From Thermoplasmatota archaeon (GTDB lineage: Archaea > Thermoplasmatota > Thermoplasmata > Lutacidiplasmatales > JAMCUS01): a stretch of 46,143 nt of DNA. Where the stretch lies: positions 1-46,143 of the forward strand of contig JAMCUS010000026.1 of the NCBI GenBank assembly GCA_023379385.1, read 5' to 3'. A model generated the notes under the pieces. It was not told the origin of the DNA and made no database searches. It saw only the letters and a program-made list of their open reading frames with translations. Shown here in pieces: positions 27,528 through 36,206 of this stretch. Made by a program: the position numbers and the translations under genes. The stretch's first letter is position 1. Each line of letters opens with the position of its first letter.

Positions 27528-27735
27528 TCATCCACCTGCATACCATTTTGATAAAATTTATCATAACTGAGGCATGATTAACTACTTTAATCTGATTGGC
27601 ATACTTCAAAACATTTTCCATTCTTTATAACAAACCAACAGATATAAGGGTTAAGTCCCAAATGATACTATCAACCATATGATACAATCGTCAAATAGAT
27701 TTAAATATTGGAAACAGGATTATAAATGATAAGTT

Positions 27736-28833
27736 GTGGAACGATTCGATAAGGAAGCTATTAAAAAGTATATTCAAAAAGAGTTTTTATTTGTAATATT
27801 TGCAGTGCTATTTATAATTTTATTAGTTCTTGTTCCTAGAAAAGTTCTACTTTTGAAAAATACTGAATATCAGGTAGTCCTTATTCTGGCATCTATTATA
27901 ATTCTGACTCAGGGGATCAAAGAATCAAAGTATCTGAATGTATCAGCATATAAATTAATATCCAGAGTGGGTAATGGTAGAGTTGTAGGAATTTTTTTAA
28001 TTTTTATAACCTTTATTTTTTCCATGTTTCTAACAAACGATATTGCTTTACTTATAACAATACCCTTTGTAATATCCATAGGGGACATAGCTAAAAAAGA
28101 TATAGATTATATTATAATTCTTCAGGCAATAGCTGCAAATGTTGGCAGCATGCTATTTCCAATAGGAAATCCACAAAATTTGCTTATATGGAAACATTAC
28201 AACATCTCTTTTATTCACTTCATTTCCATGATGGCTCCGGTTGTAATATTGAATACCATCATTTTGGTTCTTTTTTATTTTATAATTGTGGATAGAGAAT
28301 ATTATAAAGTCATAAATGTACCTGCAAATGTAGATAAAAAACTGTTCAATATATCTATTTTAATAATGTTTATTTTTTTCATTCTTATATTTACATATTC
28401 GCTGTATATTGTAGTCTACTTTATCATAATTGCTCTATTCTATGGCATGTACAAAAAAGGTAAAATTATAAAGAATATAGATCTATTTCTAATTTTAACA
28501 TTCATGCTGATTTTCATAGATTTCAATACAATCAGAATATCATTACCTGTATTTCAGACACAAATATCTCCATCCTATTTATATTTCTGGGGTATTGCAC
28601 TCTCACAGGTAGTATCAAATGTACCGGCAACAACTCTGCTAATCTCTCAGCATAATTACAGAATACTAGCATATTCTGTGAATATTGGCGGAAATGGAAC
28701 AGTAATTGGCTCCATAGCCAACCTTATTGCTTTAAAACAGATAAAAAATAGTGGTATGAAAAAATTTCATAAAATATCTTTGGTATTTTTGCTTATCACC
28801 TCTCTAATGGTATATATGGTGTTTATTTTATAA
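27736..28833 (+). CDS. ArsB/CitT-superfamily ion transporter (inner-membrane permease)
   Basis: 365 residues from GTG 27736. Ten or more membrane helices can be counted. The duplicated IT-superfamily motifs are present: SMFLTNDIALLITIPF with AANVGSMLFPIGNPQN, and SNVPATTLLIS near residue 290. These form the paired re-entrant loops of anion/Na+ or arsenite transporters such as ArsB, NhaD or CitT. The length is about 60 residues short of many relatives but both halves are there. No arsenate reductase or regulator is next to it, so the ion is unknown. It precedes glutamate dehydrogenase on the same strand by about 90 bases. Confidence 0.78.
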   Translation: MERFDKEAIKKYIQKEFLFVIFAVLFIILLVLVPRKVLLLKNTEYQVVLILASIIILTQGIKESKYLNVSAYKLISRVGNGRVVGIFLIFITFIFSMFLTNDIALLITIPFVISIGDIAKKDIDYIIILQAIAANVGSMLFPIGNPQNLLIWKHYNISFIHFISMMAPVVILNTIILVLFYFIIVDREYYKVINVPANVDKKLFNISILIMFIFFILIFTYSLYIVVYFIIIALFYGMYKKGKIIKNIDLFLILTFMLIFIDFNTIRISLPVFQTQISPSYLYFWGIALSQVVSNVPATTLLISQHNYRILAYSVNIGGNGTVIGSIANLIALKQIKNSGMKKFHKISLVFLLITSLMVYMVFIL

Positions 28834-28932
28834 TGCAAGCATGTATAAACATCAATAAGTAAATATTAATATGAAAAATAAAAAAACATTCAAATATTTA
28901 GAAGTCCTATCCAATCTAAAAAGGTGAAATAT

Positions 28933-30186
28933 ATGGTTGAAGAATTGAATCCATTTAAAATTGCGCAGGAACAACTGGATAAAGCTGCAAAAATTATGAA
29001 ACTGGAGAAGGAGATTCATGCATTGTTAAGAGTACCGAAACAGATACTGGAGGTATCCATACCTGTAAAGATGGATAACGGCAAGACCGAGGTTTACAGA
29101 GGATTCAGAGTGCATTACAACGATGCGAGGGGTCCTACCAAGGGAGGCATAAGATTCCATCCGGAAGAGACACTGGATACAGTAAAGGCACTGGCGGCAT
29201 GGATGACCTGGAAGACCTCAGTGGTGGATATACCATACGGAGGTGCTAAAGGTGGAGTTATATGCGATCCGAAAAAGATGAGCAACAACGAACTTGAGAG
29301 GCTGGCAAGAGGGTATGTGAGAGCAATAGGTAGATCGTTTATAGGGTCTGAAGTGGATATACCTGCCCCGGATGTATACACAACGCCGCAGATAATGGCG
29401 TGGATGATGGATGAGTACTCAGTGATAGTGGGGCATAACGAGCCAGGAATGATAACAGGAAAGCCGTTGAGTGTAGGGGGGTCATTGGGCAGAGGAGATG
29501 CGACGGCGAAAGGTGGCATGTACTGTCTGAGAGAAGCGGCAAAAAGCATGGGCATGGATCTCAAGAAAGTGAGAGTAGCGATACAGGGATTTGGCAATGC
29601 GGGACAATATGCGCACAAACTGGTAACGGAGATGTTTGGATCAAAGGTAGTGGCAGTGAGTGATTCGAAAGGGGGAATATACAGTGAGGACGGATTGAAT
29701 TACAGCAAGGTAATGGAGCACAAGAATAAGACAGGATCGGTGGTAAACTATCCAGGAGCGAAGAGCATAAGTAACGAGGAGTTACTGGAGCTTGGAGTGG
29801 ATGTATTGATACCGGCGGCATTAGAGAATCAGATAAGAAAAGACAATGCAGGCAAGATAAAAGCAAAGATAGTAGTGGAGCTGGCGAATGGGCCTACTAC
29901 ACCGGAAGCGGATGAGATACTGAACAAGAATAATATACTGGACATACCGGACTTTCTGGCGAATGCAGGAGGAGTAACAGTATCCTATTTTGAATGGGTA
30001 CAGAACATAAACGGGTATTACTGGAGTGAAGAAGAGGTATACGAGAAACTGGACAAGAAGATGACGAAGGCGTTCCATGATGTGATGGAAGCGAAGAAGA
30101 GATACAACACAGATCCGAGAATGGCGGCGTACATAGTAGCTGTTGGGCGTGTAGCAGACGCGGTTAAAATAAGAGGAGTAATCTAA
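28933..30186 (+). CDS. gdhA: Glutamate dehydrogenase (Glu/Leu/Phe/Val family)
   Basis: 417 residues from ATG 28933, with AAGGTG upstream; GTG 28924 sits inside that ribosome-binding site, so the ATG is preferred. The Gly-rich substrate block [11 protein letters not shown] holds the catalytic Lys (GGAKGG), and PAPDVYT follows. The Rossmann motif is GFGNAGQYA. The enzyme interconverts glutamate with 2-oxoglutarate and ammonia using NAD(P)H. Codon use is strikingly different from neighbours (rich in ATA, AAG, GAG, CTG and GCG), and the antisense strand has long open frames as a result, as expected of a highly expressed gene or one acquired recently. A T-tract terminator follows. Confidence 0.95.
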   Translation: MVEELNPFKIAQEQLDKAAKIMKLEKEIHALLRVPKQILEVSIPVKMDNGKTEVYRGFRVHYNDARGPTKGGIRFHPEETLDTVKALAAWMTWKTSVVDIPYGGAKGGVICDPKKMSNNELERLARGYVRAIGRSFIGSEVDIPAPDVYTTPQIMAWMMDEYSVIVGHNEPGMITGKPLSVGGSLGRGDATAKGGMYCLREAAKSMGMDLKKVRVAIQGFGNAGQYAHKLVTEMFGSKVVAVSDSKGGIYSEDGLNYSKVMEHKNKTGSVVNYPGAKSISNEELLELGVDVLIPAALENQIRKDNAGKIKAKIVVELANGPTTPEADEILNKNNILDIPDFLANAGGVTVSYFEWVQNINGYYWSEEEVYEKLDKKMTKAFHDVMEAKKRYNTDPRMAAYIVAVGRVADAVKIRGVI

Positions 30187-30200
30187 ACACCAACATCAAA

Positions 30201-30216
30201 CCTTTTTTTTTATTTT
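30201..30216 (+). terminator. T-tract terminator after gdhA
   Basis: CCTTTTTTTTTATTTT begins about 15 bases after the gdhA stop. A run of eight T followed by another T-rich stretch matches the intrinsic terminators used by archaeal RNA polymerase, which need no hairpin. Confidence 0.55.
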
Positions 30217-30263
30217 AATATATATCTACGTGGTTAATTATTTTTACGACATGGGATGGTTTT

Positions 30264-30545
30264 ATGCATAATGAAGCAGAGGTTATATTTTCAGGCAATG
30301 TTCAAGGTGTAAACTTCAGATCGTACGCAAAGAAAAAAGCGGATCAGCTTGGTGTCTATGGCATAATTGAAAATCTGGAGAATGGTAATGTTCATGCTAT
30401 TTTGCAGGGTGAAAAGGAAAATATAGTAAACCTGATAAATTATCTTATGCATGAACATCCATATGCAACAGTTGAAACGGTTGATATCAAGTGGGTACCT
30501 GAAGAATCAAAAGATATTGTTAGGGAGTTCAGAATAATCAAATAG
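30264..30545 (+). CDS. acyP: Acylphosphatase
   Basis: 93 residues. The phosphate loop with its Arg is GNVQGVNFRSYA, and the catalytic Asn is in the ENLENGNVHA block, as in the acylphosphatase family (usual GxVQGVxFR and GxVxN). The enzyme hydrolyses acyl phosphates such as carbamoyl or acetyl phosphate. It is monocistronic with no obvious partner. ATG is preceded by GGGATGG, a reasonable ribosome-binding site. Confidence 0.93.
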   Translation: MHNEAEVIFSGNVQGVNFRSYAKKKADQLGVYGIIENLENGNVHAILQGEKENIVNLINYLMHEHPYATVETVDIKWVPEESKDIVREFRIIK

Positions 30546-30672
30546 GATAACACTATTTTGGGTTAACATTGAACAGATATTTAACATTACATAATCTATT
30601 ATATATTGTGAATATTATAGATAGTTATAATTAGTATATTACATTTAGTTATTTGAGTGCAAAATTAATGAA

Positions 30673-30853
30673 CAATAGTTTTGCGTTTGTTTCATTGTAT
30701 AAATATTTATTAACTTCTAGATTCAATAAATGACATGTAGTTGTAAAATATTAAATAATCTTTAATATTTTATGATATTTAAAATCAACATCTGATTTTC
30801 AGTAGATAAATAGAAGTAACATTTTTATTTTTATTCTATATGCAAAACTATTG
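30673..30853. repeat. 181-bp inverted-repeat element with central hairpin (MITE-like)
   Basis: CAATAGTTTTGC at 30673-30684 is the exact reverse complement of GCAAAACTATTG at 30842-30853. Midway, 30744-30755 and 30761-30772 pair in a perfect 12-bp A/T stem with a five-base loop. The AT content is extreme, and the hairpin centre (about 30758) is within a few bases of the element centre (30763). A target-site duplication is not obvious. It could be a miniature transposable element; palindromes also occur by chance in such AT-rich DNA. Confidence 0.4.
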
Positions 30854-30887
30854 TGATTTATATTAAACATGATCTTATTGAAAGCAA

Positions 30888-30950
30888 GGGGGTATGTGGA
30901 AATCTGTAGAACTCTAATGCCTTGGCTGAGGAGAGGATGTCACATACACT
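30888..30950 (+). mobile_element. Solo IS200/IS605 right-end / omega-RNA-like fragment C
   Basis: GCAAGGGGGTATGTGGAAATC, then TGTAGAACTCTAATGCC-TTG-GCTGAGGAGAGGATGTCAC. The GGGGGTATG start, the CTTTAG-like loop between paired arms, and the GAGGATGTCAC tail are the features of IS200/IS605 right ends overlapping TnpB guide RNAs. It sits directly next to the 181-bp inverted-repeat element. No tnpB is present upstream. Confidence 0.6.
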
Positions 30951-30993
30951 ACTAACCTAAAATAGATATAGACAATTTGATATCGTAGATACA

Positions 30994-31584
30994 ATGACTC
31001 TATCTGATAAAATCATACCATTAGTAGAATTAAAAAATGGAAGAATATGGAATTCTAATAACTCAAGCTATTATATACGGGATGGTGAGTATCTTGATCC
31101 GTTCGAAATTATGGATGAGCTATCTGAACAATATGAACGATTATATCTAATCGATATAGACGGCATAGAAAATAACAATCCACAACTTGACCTTCTGAAT
31201 GAACTAACGGATTATGCAAAATTATGGATTGATACAGGTCCAAGAAGGTGGGAGGATCTGTTTGATGTTGTTGTTGTGGGCTCTGAAAAGAGTATAATAT
31301 CACTAGATTTTATTCCCTTTGAGGATCTTAAAAAAATTTTAGACTATACTGAACAGATCGGTGTAAAATATCCTGTAAATTATTTTCCTTCACAGGCTGA
31401 CATGAATGCATTGAATAAGTACAATATAATACAGATCATTCATTTTGATGATAAGGGGTATTTTAACAAGATAAATTACTTTGATGAAAATTTTGCATTT
31501 ATAGATGATATAGATTATACCGGTAGCAACTCCAGTTATATCAGTGTTATAAACTCATTCAGATATGTGATTAAAAGGATTTAA
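30994..31584 (+). CDS. HisA/COG1411-like TIM-barrel protein
   Basis: 196 residues. The pattern IIPLVELKNGRIWNS, then DPFEIMDELSEQYERLYLIDIDGIE, DYAKLWIDTGPRRWEDL, VVVVGSEKSI and the closing IDDIDYTGSNSS is that of the archaeal family related to HisA (COG1411). The protein is about 40 residues shorter than HisA, as are several members of that group, and its active-site Asp residues differ, so it is unlikely to be a genuine HisA. Its substrate is unknown. The following DUF2240-like gene starts about 60 bases later on the same strand. Confidence 0.7.
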   Translation: MTLSDKIIPLVELKNGRIWNSNNSSYYIRDGEYLDPFEIMDELSEQYERLYLIDIDGIENNNPQLDLLNELTDYAKLWIDTGPRRWEDLFDVVVVGSEKSIISLDFIPFEDLKKILDYTEQIGVKYPVNYFPSQADMNALNKYNIIQIIHFDDKGYFNKINYFDENFAFIDDIDYTGSNSSYISVINSFRYVIKRI

Positions 31585-31644
31585 GTGTGTGAAATGGCAT
31601 ATAAATAGTACGAAATAAACAAATTTGGTGAATTGGTGGCACAT

Positions 31645-32163
31645 ATGGACATGGATAGATATGTATATTCGTTGATATCAATATTTAAAAAAAGTGGAAA
31701 AGATGAATTGAGTATATCCGATGCTATTAACATAGTATCGTTCAGATTAAATTGGTGTCCCCCAACAGAGGCTAAAAAGTTTATTAATGTAATTCTCAAT
31801 AACAGCTCCAGTATATATGAAAAAAATGAAGACATTATAAAACTAAAAAAAGATTATGAAAATATAGAGATACCATCAACATTTCATCATTTTGATGATA
31901 AAGAAATAGAAAAAATTATAGAAAGTGCAGGTCCTCCTGATACTAATATAAAAGAGGATATTTTCAATACCATATCTTCATCCATAGCAACAAAAATTAA
32001 TTTTACTACATCTGGAATAGTAGGAATGATTGATAAGATATCTGTAGAGAAAAAGATATACAGAGAGGTTGTGGAATTATATTTTGCATATCTATACAAC
32101 ATAGATGTTAGTCTGATATCCTCTCTCAATGAACATATAAATAATATATACTTTAAGATTTAG
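31645..32163 (+). CDS. DUF2240-like conserved archaeal protein
   Basis: 172 residues from ATG 31645; TTG 31633 and GTG 31636 are in-frame alternatives. The N-terminal SLISIFKKSGKDELSISDA followed by IVSFRLNWCPPTEAKKFINVI resembles archaeal DUF2240 proteins, which carry a winged-helix-like start with a LxWxPPxEAxxF segment. The rest is helical and polar. Its function is unknown. Located between the HisA-like and the ammonium transporter genes. Confidence 0.55.
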   Translation: MDMDRYVYSLISIFKKSGKDELSISDAINIVSFRLNWCPPTEAKKFINVILNNSSSIYEKNEDIIKLKKDYENIEIPSTFHHFDDKEIEKIIESAGPPDTNIKEDIFNTISSSIATKINFTTSGIVGMIDKISVEKKIYREVVELYFAYLYNIDVSLISSLNEHINNIYFKI

Positions 32164-32187
32164 CATTGCCAGAAATTGCATATTTTT

Positions 32188-32203
32188 GATATCGTTTGAT
32201 ATC
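32188..32203 (+). promoter_or_regulatory. Paired GATATC motif upstream of the ammonium transporter
   Basis: GATATC-GTTT-GATATC: two self-complementary hexamers ten bases apart, one DNA turn. It is about 90 bp upstream of the likely transporter start, and the flanking TTTGATATCGT also occurs 18 bp before the HisA-like gene at 30976. A regulator site is possible. The TATA box for the transporter is nearer (about 32257). Confidence 0.35.
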
Positions 32204-32288
32204 TGTAGGAATCTGTTTATACTATCTACAAGATAATCATTATGATAAAAAAGATATATTTAAAGAATATACCATTAGTAGTGATAAA

Positions 32289-33584
32289 ATGATTGATTTA
32301 CTGAATAACCTATGGATTTTAATCGCAGGTGTTTTAGTATTTACCATGACAATATCTGTTGGTCTCCTGGAAGCGGGTGAGCTTGGAGATGTTTTTTCTG
32401 ACAGAGTAATTTTGAAATCCATGCTTATTGCAGGAATTTCAGGTATATTTTTCCTTTTGATAGGATTCAATATTGCATTTTCGTCAAGTAGCAATGGATT
32501 CATAGGAAATCCCTTTTTTGCAAATATTTTATCTAATCCTGCTGTTGACGCATCAACATGGTGGTCAACCAATCAGGGATTTGGTGCTGAAGGGTTGTAT
32601 GGTCCCGTATATTTTCTTTTTGAATGGGCGTTTATATCTGTTACACTTGCTCTGGTTAGTGTTCTTGTACTTGATAGAATGAAATTAACAGCCTTCGTTA
32701 TATTTGCAGCGGTCTACTCCTCACTCATATATCCAATACCTGCGTCATGGGTATGGAATCCTTCTGGATTCCTTGCAAACATGGGCATGGTGGATTTTGC
32801 AGGTGGTGTTGTGGTTCATGTTGCAGCAGCTGCTGCAGGTCTTGCAATTATAGTTGAGTTGTATTTAGAAACAAACTCATTGAAAAAAAAAGGATTAATA
32901 ATTAAAAAGAACAATTATAAACCTGATTATAAAATTATTGGCATTGCAGGATTGTTATTGTGGTTGGGGTGGTATGGATTTAATGCTGGATCTGTTCTTC
33001 AGTTTAATGCAGGAACCATAGTTGTCGCTATGACGACTACTATGAGTGCTTCCGGAGCCATGCTGACCTATACTCTGATCAAAAAAATAAAAAATCTTGC
33101 AAGGGTAACAACCCTTGATGCAGTGAATGGCTCTCTTGCAGGTCTCATCATAATAACGCCTATGGCTGGGTTCGTAAGTCCCGTAGTAGCGATATTTGTT
33201 GGTTTCCTTGGTGGTATCGCATTCTATCTATCTGAAAGATGGTTTGAAAAAAAGCATTATTTTGAAGATCCGATAGGCCTTATATCCGGGCATGGCGTTC
33301 TTGGATTCATAGGAATATTCCTTATAGGATTTGTAGGTCAGGCAAGCTACTCCAGGTTAACGGGATTTGAGCCGTCCAATCTTTCTACAGGTAGTTATAA
33401 TCTTCCCAACGGATTGTTTTTCAACGGTGGTATAGCTGCCATACACCTCATAGGTGTAGAGGTATTGGGTGCGATACTCGTTGCATTGTTTGCGTTTGTA
33501 ACGTCATTTATAACGTTGAGAATAATAGCATATATATTGAATGGTATTGTTAAGGAGGAGTCACTCATACCCATATCCAAATAA
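32289..33584 (+). CDS. amt: Ammonium transporter (Amt/Rh family)
   Basis: 431 residues from ATG 32289, which is preceded by a TATA-like TATATTTAAAG near 32257 at a distance consistent with a leaderless mRNA; the frame stays open upstream to 32196, but that stretch is unlikely to be translated. About 11 helices. Family features include the first conserved His in DFAGGVVVHVAAAAAGLA, the GWYGFNAGS signature and the second His in ISGHGVLGF, the pore twin histidines. It imports ammonium for glutamate synthesis. No GlnK regulator gene is adjacent, unlike in many archaea. Confidence 0.94.
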   Translation: MIDLLNNLWILIAGVLVFTMTISVGLLEAGELGDVFSDRVILKSMLIAGISGIFFLLIGFNIAFSSSSNGFIGNPFFANILSNPAVDASTWWSTNQGFGAEGLYGPVYFLFEWAFISVTLALVSVLVLDRMKLTAFVIFAAVYSSLIYPIPASWVWNPSGFLANMGMVDFAGGVVVHVAAAAAGLAIIVELYLETNSLKKKGLIIKKNNYKPDYKIIGIAGLLLWLGWYGFNAGSVLQFNAGTIVVAMTTTMSASGAMLTYTLIKKIKNLARVTTLDAVNGSLAGLIIITPMAGFVSPVVAIFVGFLGGIAFYLSERWFEKKHYFEDPIGLISGHGVLGFIGIFLIGFVGQASYSRLTGFEPSNLSTGSYNLPNGLFFNGGIAAIHLIGVEVLGAILVALFAFVTSFITLRIIAYILNGIVKEESLIPISK

Positions 33585-33587
33585 AAA

Positions 33588-34820
33588 TTAAGATTTTATT
33601 TTACCATATCCTATTAAACGCCATTTTCCATCAACCTTACGGGATATAGCTACTCTATCGCTCTTTTCAACACAGACTGGAATTTTCAATGAAAGGTCTA
33701 TATCATTACCTTTCACTTTGGTAACAATACCCTTTGTCGTTGCAGTGCCTATTGATAACATAAGCCCTTCGTCTTTTTTTATAGATTCTACCTTGGATTC
33801 TGTATGGCTTCCTACAACTCTATCAAGAAGATGTGATTCAACAATTATTGTGCTTGCTACCGGTGGTAACATACCAGGTCTTCCTATAACAGACCCTATC
33901 AGTCCATCAGCTTTGGTTATAGACGGATCAAGTTCCGTCTCTATGCCTATGAGACCTCCTGCCATTACCGTTTTATACGGCATACCACCGCTGTGAAGAT
34001 CACTTACCTTTGCTATTATCGGTATCCATTCATTATTTTTCGTTGGATTAGAAATACCTGGTTTTATCTCTATTTCATCACCAACAGATAACGATCCATC
34101 TTTAATGGTACCACCAATTATTCCACCGACCATACTGTCAATGGAACTACCTGGTTTATTTACATCAAAAGATCTTGCTATATACATTTTAAGATTAGAA
34201 TTTTCTTTATAGGTTGGCTTTGGAATCACTTCCATTATTTTTTCTATCAATACATCAATATTCGCATTATGATTAGCAGACACAGGTACAATAGGTGCAC
34301 CTGCAATAGTGGTGTTTTTTAAGAAATTTTTAATCTCTTTAAAGCTCTCTTCAGCTCTTGCTTCAGATACCAAATCAATCTTGTTCTGTACCACAATAAC
34401 ATGTTTTATACCTACAATTTCTATAGCGAGAAGATGCTCCTTTGTCTGTGGTTGCGGACATTTTTCATTTGCTGCAATGATGAGTAATACGCCATTCATT
34501 ATAGCGGCGCCTGATAACATAGTTGCCATCAAGGTTTCATGTCCGGGTGTATCTACAAACGATACTGTCCTAACAAGATCTCCTTTTGCACCGCATTTGG
34601 GGCATACTTCCGAAGTGGAGTAACAGTCTGGTGAAGGGCAACGTGAACATTTATAAAATGCCGCGTCTGCATAACCTAGCTTTATTGAAATACCTCTTTT
34701 TTTCTCTTCAGAATGGGTATCTGTAAATACATTGGTTAGCGATTTAACCAGCGAAGTCTTACCATGATCAACATGGCCAATCATTCCTATATTGATCTCA
34801 GGTTGCACCGGAACCTTCAT
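33588..34820 (-). CDS. eif2g: Translation initiation factor aIF2 subunit gamma
   Basis: 410 residues. GTPase motifs: GHVDHGKTSL (G1), DTPGHETL (G3), NKIDL (G4). A four-cysteine zinc knuckle CSRCPSPDCYSTSEVCPKCG lies between. It is the GTP-binding core of the heterotrimer that brings Met-tRNAi to the small subunit. It overlaps the stop of rps6e by four bases, the usual archaeal pairing. The alpha subunit is encoded about 1.4 kb away on the other strand. Confidence 0.96.
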   Translation of the reverse strand: MKVPVQPEINIGMIGHVDHGKTSLVKSLTNVFTDTHSEEKKRGISIKLGYADAAFYKCSRCPSPDCYSTSEVCPKCGAKGDLVRTVSFVDTPGHETLMATMLSGAAIMNGVLLIIAANEKCPQPQTKEHLLAIEIVGIKHVIVVQNKIDLVSEARAEESFKEIKNFLKNTTIAGAPIVPVSANHNANIDVLIEKIMEVIPKPTYKENSNLKMYIARSFDVNKPGSSIDSMVGGIIGGTIKDGSLSVGDEIEIKPGISNPTKNNEWIPIIAKVSDLHSGGMPYKTVMAGGLIGIETELDPSITKADGLIGSVIGRPGMLPPVASTIIVESHLLDRVVGSHTESKVESIKKDEGLMLSIGTATTKGIVTKVKGNDIDLSLKIPVCVEKSDRVAISRKVDGKWRLIGYGKIKS

Positions 34821-35239
34821 TTCTTATTCTCCTCAGCCTCTTTCATATTTTTCTCTTTTTCCTGAATTTCCTTAATAATGTCCTCAATAGGCTTATTACC
34901 GTATTTTGTTACCTTAAGGTTTATCTGAACAATATCGTTATAAATAGTATTTCCTCTGAAACTCTTTTTTTTCTTTAAACCTCTTTTATCAGGATGGAAT
35001 CCTAAGCCAACTGTTAAAAGAGTTCTGATTCTTCTACCACCATTAAAGGACTTAGCCATTGGAAATCCCTCTTTATCACTACCTCCTGTTATTTTAAATG
35101 CATATCCAGGGAACTCTATAAAATTTCCATCAATTTCGTCATTAATTTTTTTGCCTATAAGGGTATCCCCTATATCCCCTCTTATATTATGGCTATATGA
35201 TTTACTACTTGCATTTATAACCGCCTTGAACTCAACCAT
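34817..35239 (-). CDS. rps6e: 30S ribosomal protein S6e
   Basis: 140 residues. The core matches S6e: FPGYAFKITGGSDKEGFPM, then RRIRTLLTVGLGFHPDKRGLKKKKSFRGNTI, with a 10- to 15-residue acidic tail. A component of the archaeal small subunit. ATGA overlaps with aif2g. The start ATG follows GGTTTGAAACG, without a strong ribosome-binding site; the divergent sepF/L44e cluster starts about 110 bases away. Confidence 0.95.
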   Translation of the reverse strand: MVEFKAVINASSKSYSHNIRGDIGDTLIGKKINDEIDGNFIEFPGYAFKITGGSDKEGFPMAKSFNGGRRIRTLLTVGLGFHPDKRGLKKKKSFRGNTIYNDIVQINLKVTKYGNKPIEDIIKEIQEKEKNMKEAEENKK

Positions 35240-35363
35240 ATCGTTTCAAACCTCTAAATTACCACATTAGCTACATCAATTTAACTTTATCGTTACAATC
35301 TATGCCTTAACTAATGATAAGGTTTATATTCAATAACAAATATGTGGTATATTGGTGGTTCCA

Positions 35364-35732
35364 ATGGTTGATATATTCCATTCTAGAAAAAAACATGAAT
35401 CGTTTGATCAAAAAGATGATTTCATAGATTTGAGCAACTATGATGTTGGTGGCAGGCTAAGTGGCAACGTAAGATCTGTAAAGGTTGCAGAGATAAATAA
35501 GTACGATGATATGGCAATAATATCAAAGGAGCTCTATGACGGAAATGTCCTTATTATAGATTACAGTGCTATATCAAATGATGAACTATTATGGAAAAGA
35601 GTTGTAAGTGACCTGAAAAAAATTGTAGCAGATACAGGTGGCGATATGGCGGGAGTATCAAGTCATCTCATGATGATTACAAATTCTGACCTAAGGATTA
35701 ATAGAGAAAAATTAAAAATGGAAATGGATTAA
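35364..35732 (+). CDS. sepF: SepF-like cell division protein
   Basis: 122 residues from ATG 35364, which follows a GGTGG ribosome-binding stretch; the TTG at 35352 is a less likely start. The C-terminal domain has YDDMAIISKELYDGNVLIIDYSAIS and the helix-strand tail SSHLMMITNSDL of archaeal SepF. SepF anchors FtsZ to the membrane through an N-terminal amphipathic segment, which here is short. The gene starts the cluster sepF-L44e-S27e-aIF2alpha. Confidence 0.85.
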   Translation: MVDIFHSRKKHESFDQKDDFIDLSNYDVGGRLSGNVRSVKVAEINKYDDMAIISKELYDGNVLIIDYSAISNDELLWKRVVSDLKKIVADTGGDMAGVSSHLMMITNSDLRINREKLKMEMD

Positions 35733-35752
35733 AAACACATTTGGTGATACAA

Positions 35753-36040
35753 TTGAAAATTGCGAAATTCATTAAGGCGTATTGCCCTACCTGTTCCAAG
35801 CATACAGAACAGGAGGTAGAACGTGTAAAAAAAAGAAAAGCATCTGAACTTAAGTGGGGGCAGAGACGATTCAGAAGAGCTACATCAGGGTATGGAAGTT
35901 TTCCCAGACCCAAACCAGAAGGTAGAGAAAAACCTACCAAACGTATCAATCTAAAATACAGATGTACTGTATGCAATAAATATATACAGAGACCATCTTA
36001 TAGAGCTAAGAAGGTTGAAATAGTAGAGGTGGAAGGTTAA
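35753..36040 (+). CDS. rpl44e: 50S ribosomal protein L44e
   Basis: 95 residues from TTG 35753, chosen because GGTGAT lies just before it and the length then matches L44e; the TTG at 35741 adds four residues. A zinc ribbon is formed by YCPTC near the N-terminus and YRCTVCNKY near residue 75. The intervening RRFRRATSGYGSFPRPKPEG block is characteristic. It overlaps the S27e start by one base. Confidence 0.95.
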   Translation: MKIAKFIKAYCPTCSKHTEQEVERVKKRKASELKWGQRRFRRATSGYGSFPRPKPEGREKPTKRINLKYRCTVCNKYIQRPSYRAKKVEIVEVEG

Positions 36041-36204
36041 TGACTGGTAATTTTGTTAAAGTTAAGTGTAAGGACTGCTCTAATGAACTTATTGTTTTTG
36101 TTAAGGCTACAACTACAGTTAAATGCGATGCATGTGGTGCCACCATTACGAAACCAAGTGGTGGGAATGCAAAAATATTTGGTGAAAAAACAGATCTGGA
36201 GTAG
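36040..36204 (+). CDS. rps27e: 30S ribosomal protein S27e
   Basis: 54 residues. Both zinc-binding pairs are seen: KCKDC near residue 10 and KCDACGATI near residue 29, with the family ending FGEKTDLE-like. It begins with ATG overlapping the L44e stop (TAATG) and ends three bases before aIF2 alpha. It is short, as usual for S27e, so it is easily missed by length-limited searches. S27e binds 16S rRNA and is conserved in archaea and eukaryotes. Confidence 0.93.
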   Translation: MTGNFVKVKCKDCSNELIVFVKATTTVKCDACGATITKPSGGNAKIFGEKTDLE

Positions 36205-36206
36205 TT

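Larger units (their letters stand above)
30546..30993. other. AT-rich gap with an inverted-repeat element and IS remnant
   Basis: The gap between acylphosphatase and the HisA-like gene contains the 181-bp inverted-repeat element (30673-30853), right-end fragment C (30888-30950) and, at 30976-30986, TTTGATATCGT. No gene is visible in it. Confidence 0.6.

Noticed and set aside
29115-29866. Long open frames on the minus strand inside gdhA
   Set aside because: They are side effects of the codon bias of gdhA. The encoded peptides are Ser/Leu/Pro-rich with no domain.
30673-30853. Replication origin
   Set aside because: AT-rich with palindromes, but no origin recognition boxes or orc1/cdc6 nearby.
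32196-32288. Upstream extension of the ammonium transporter
   Set aside because: The added 31 residues are polar and non-conserved; the TATA box near 32257 points to a start at 32289.
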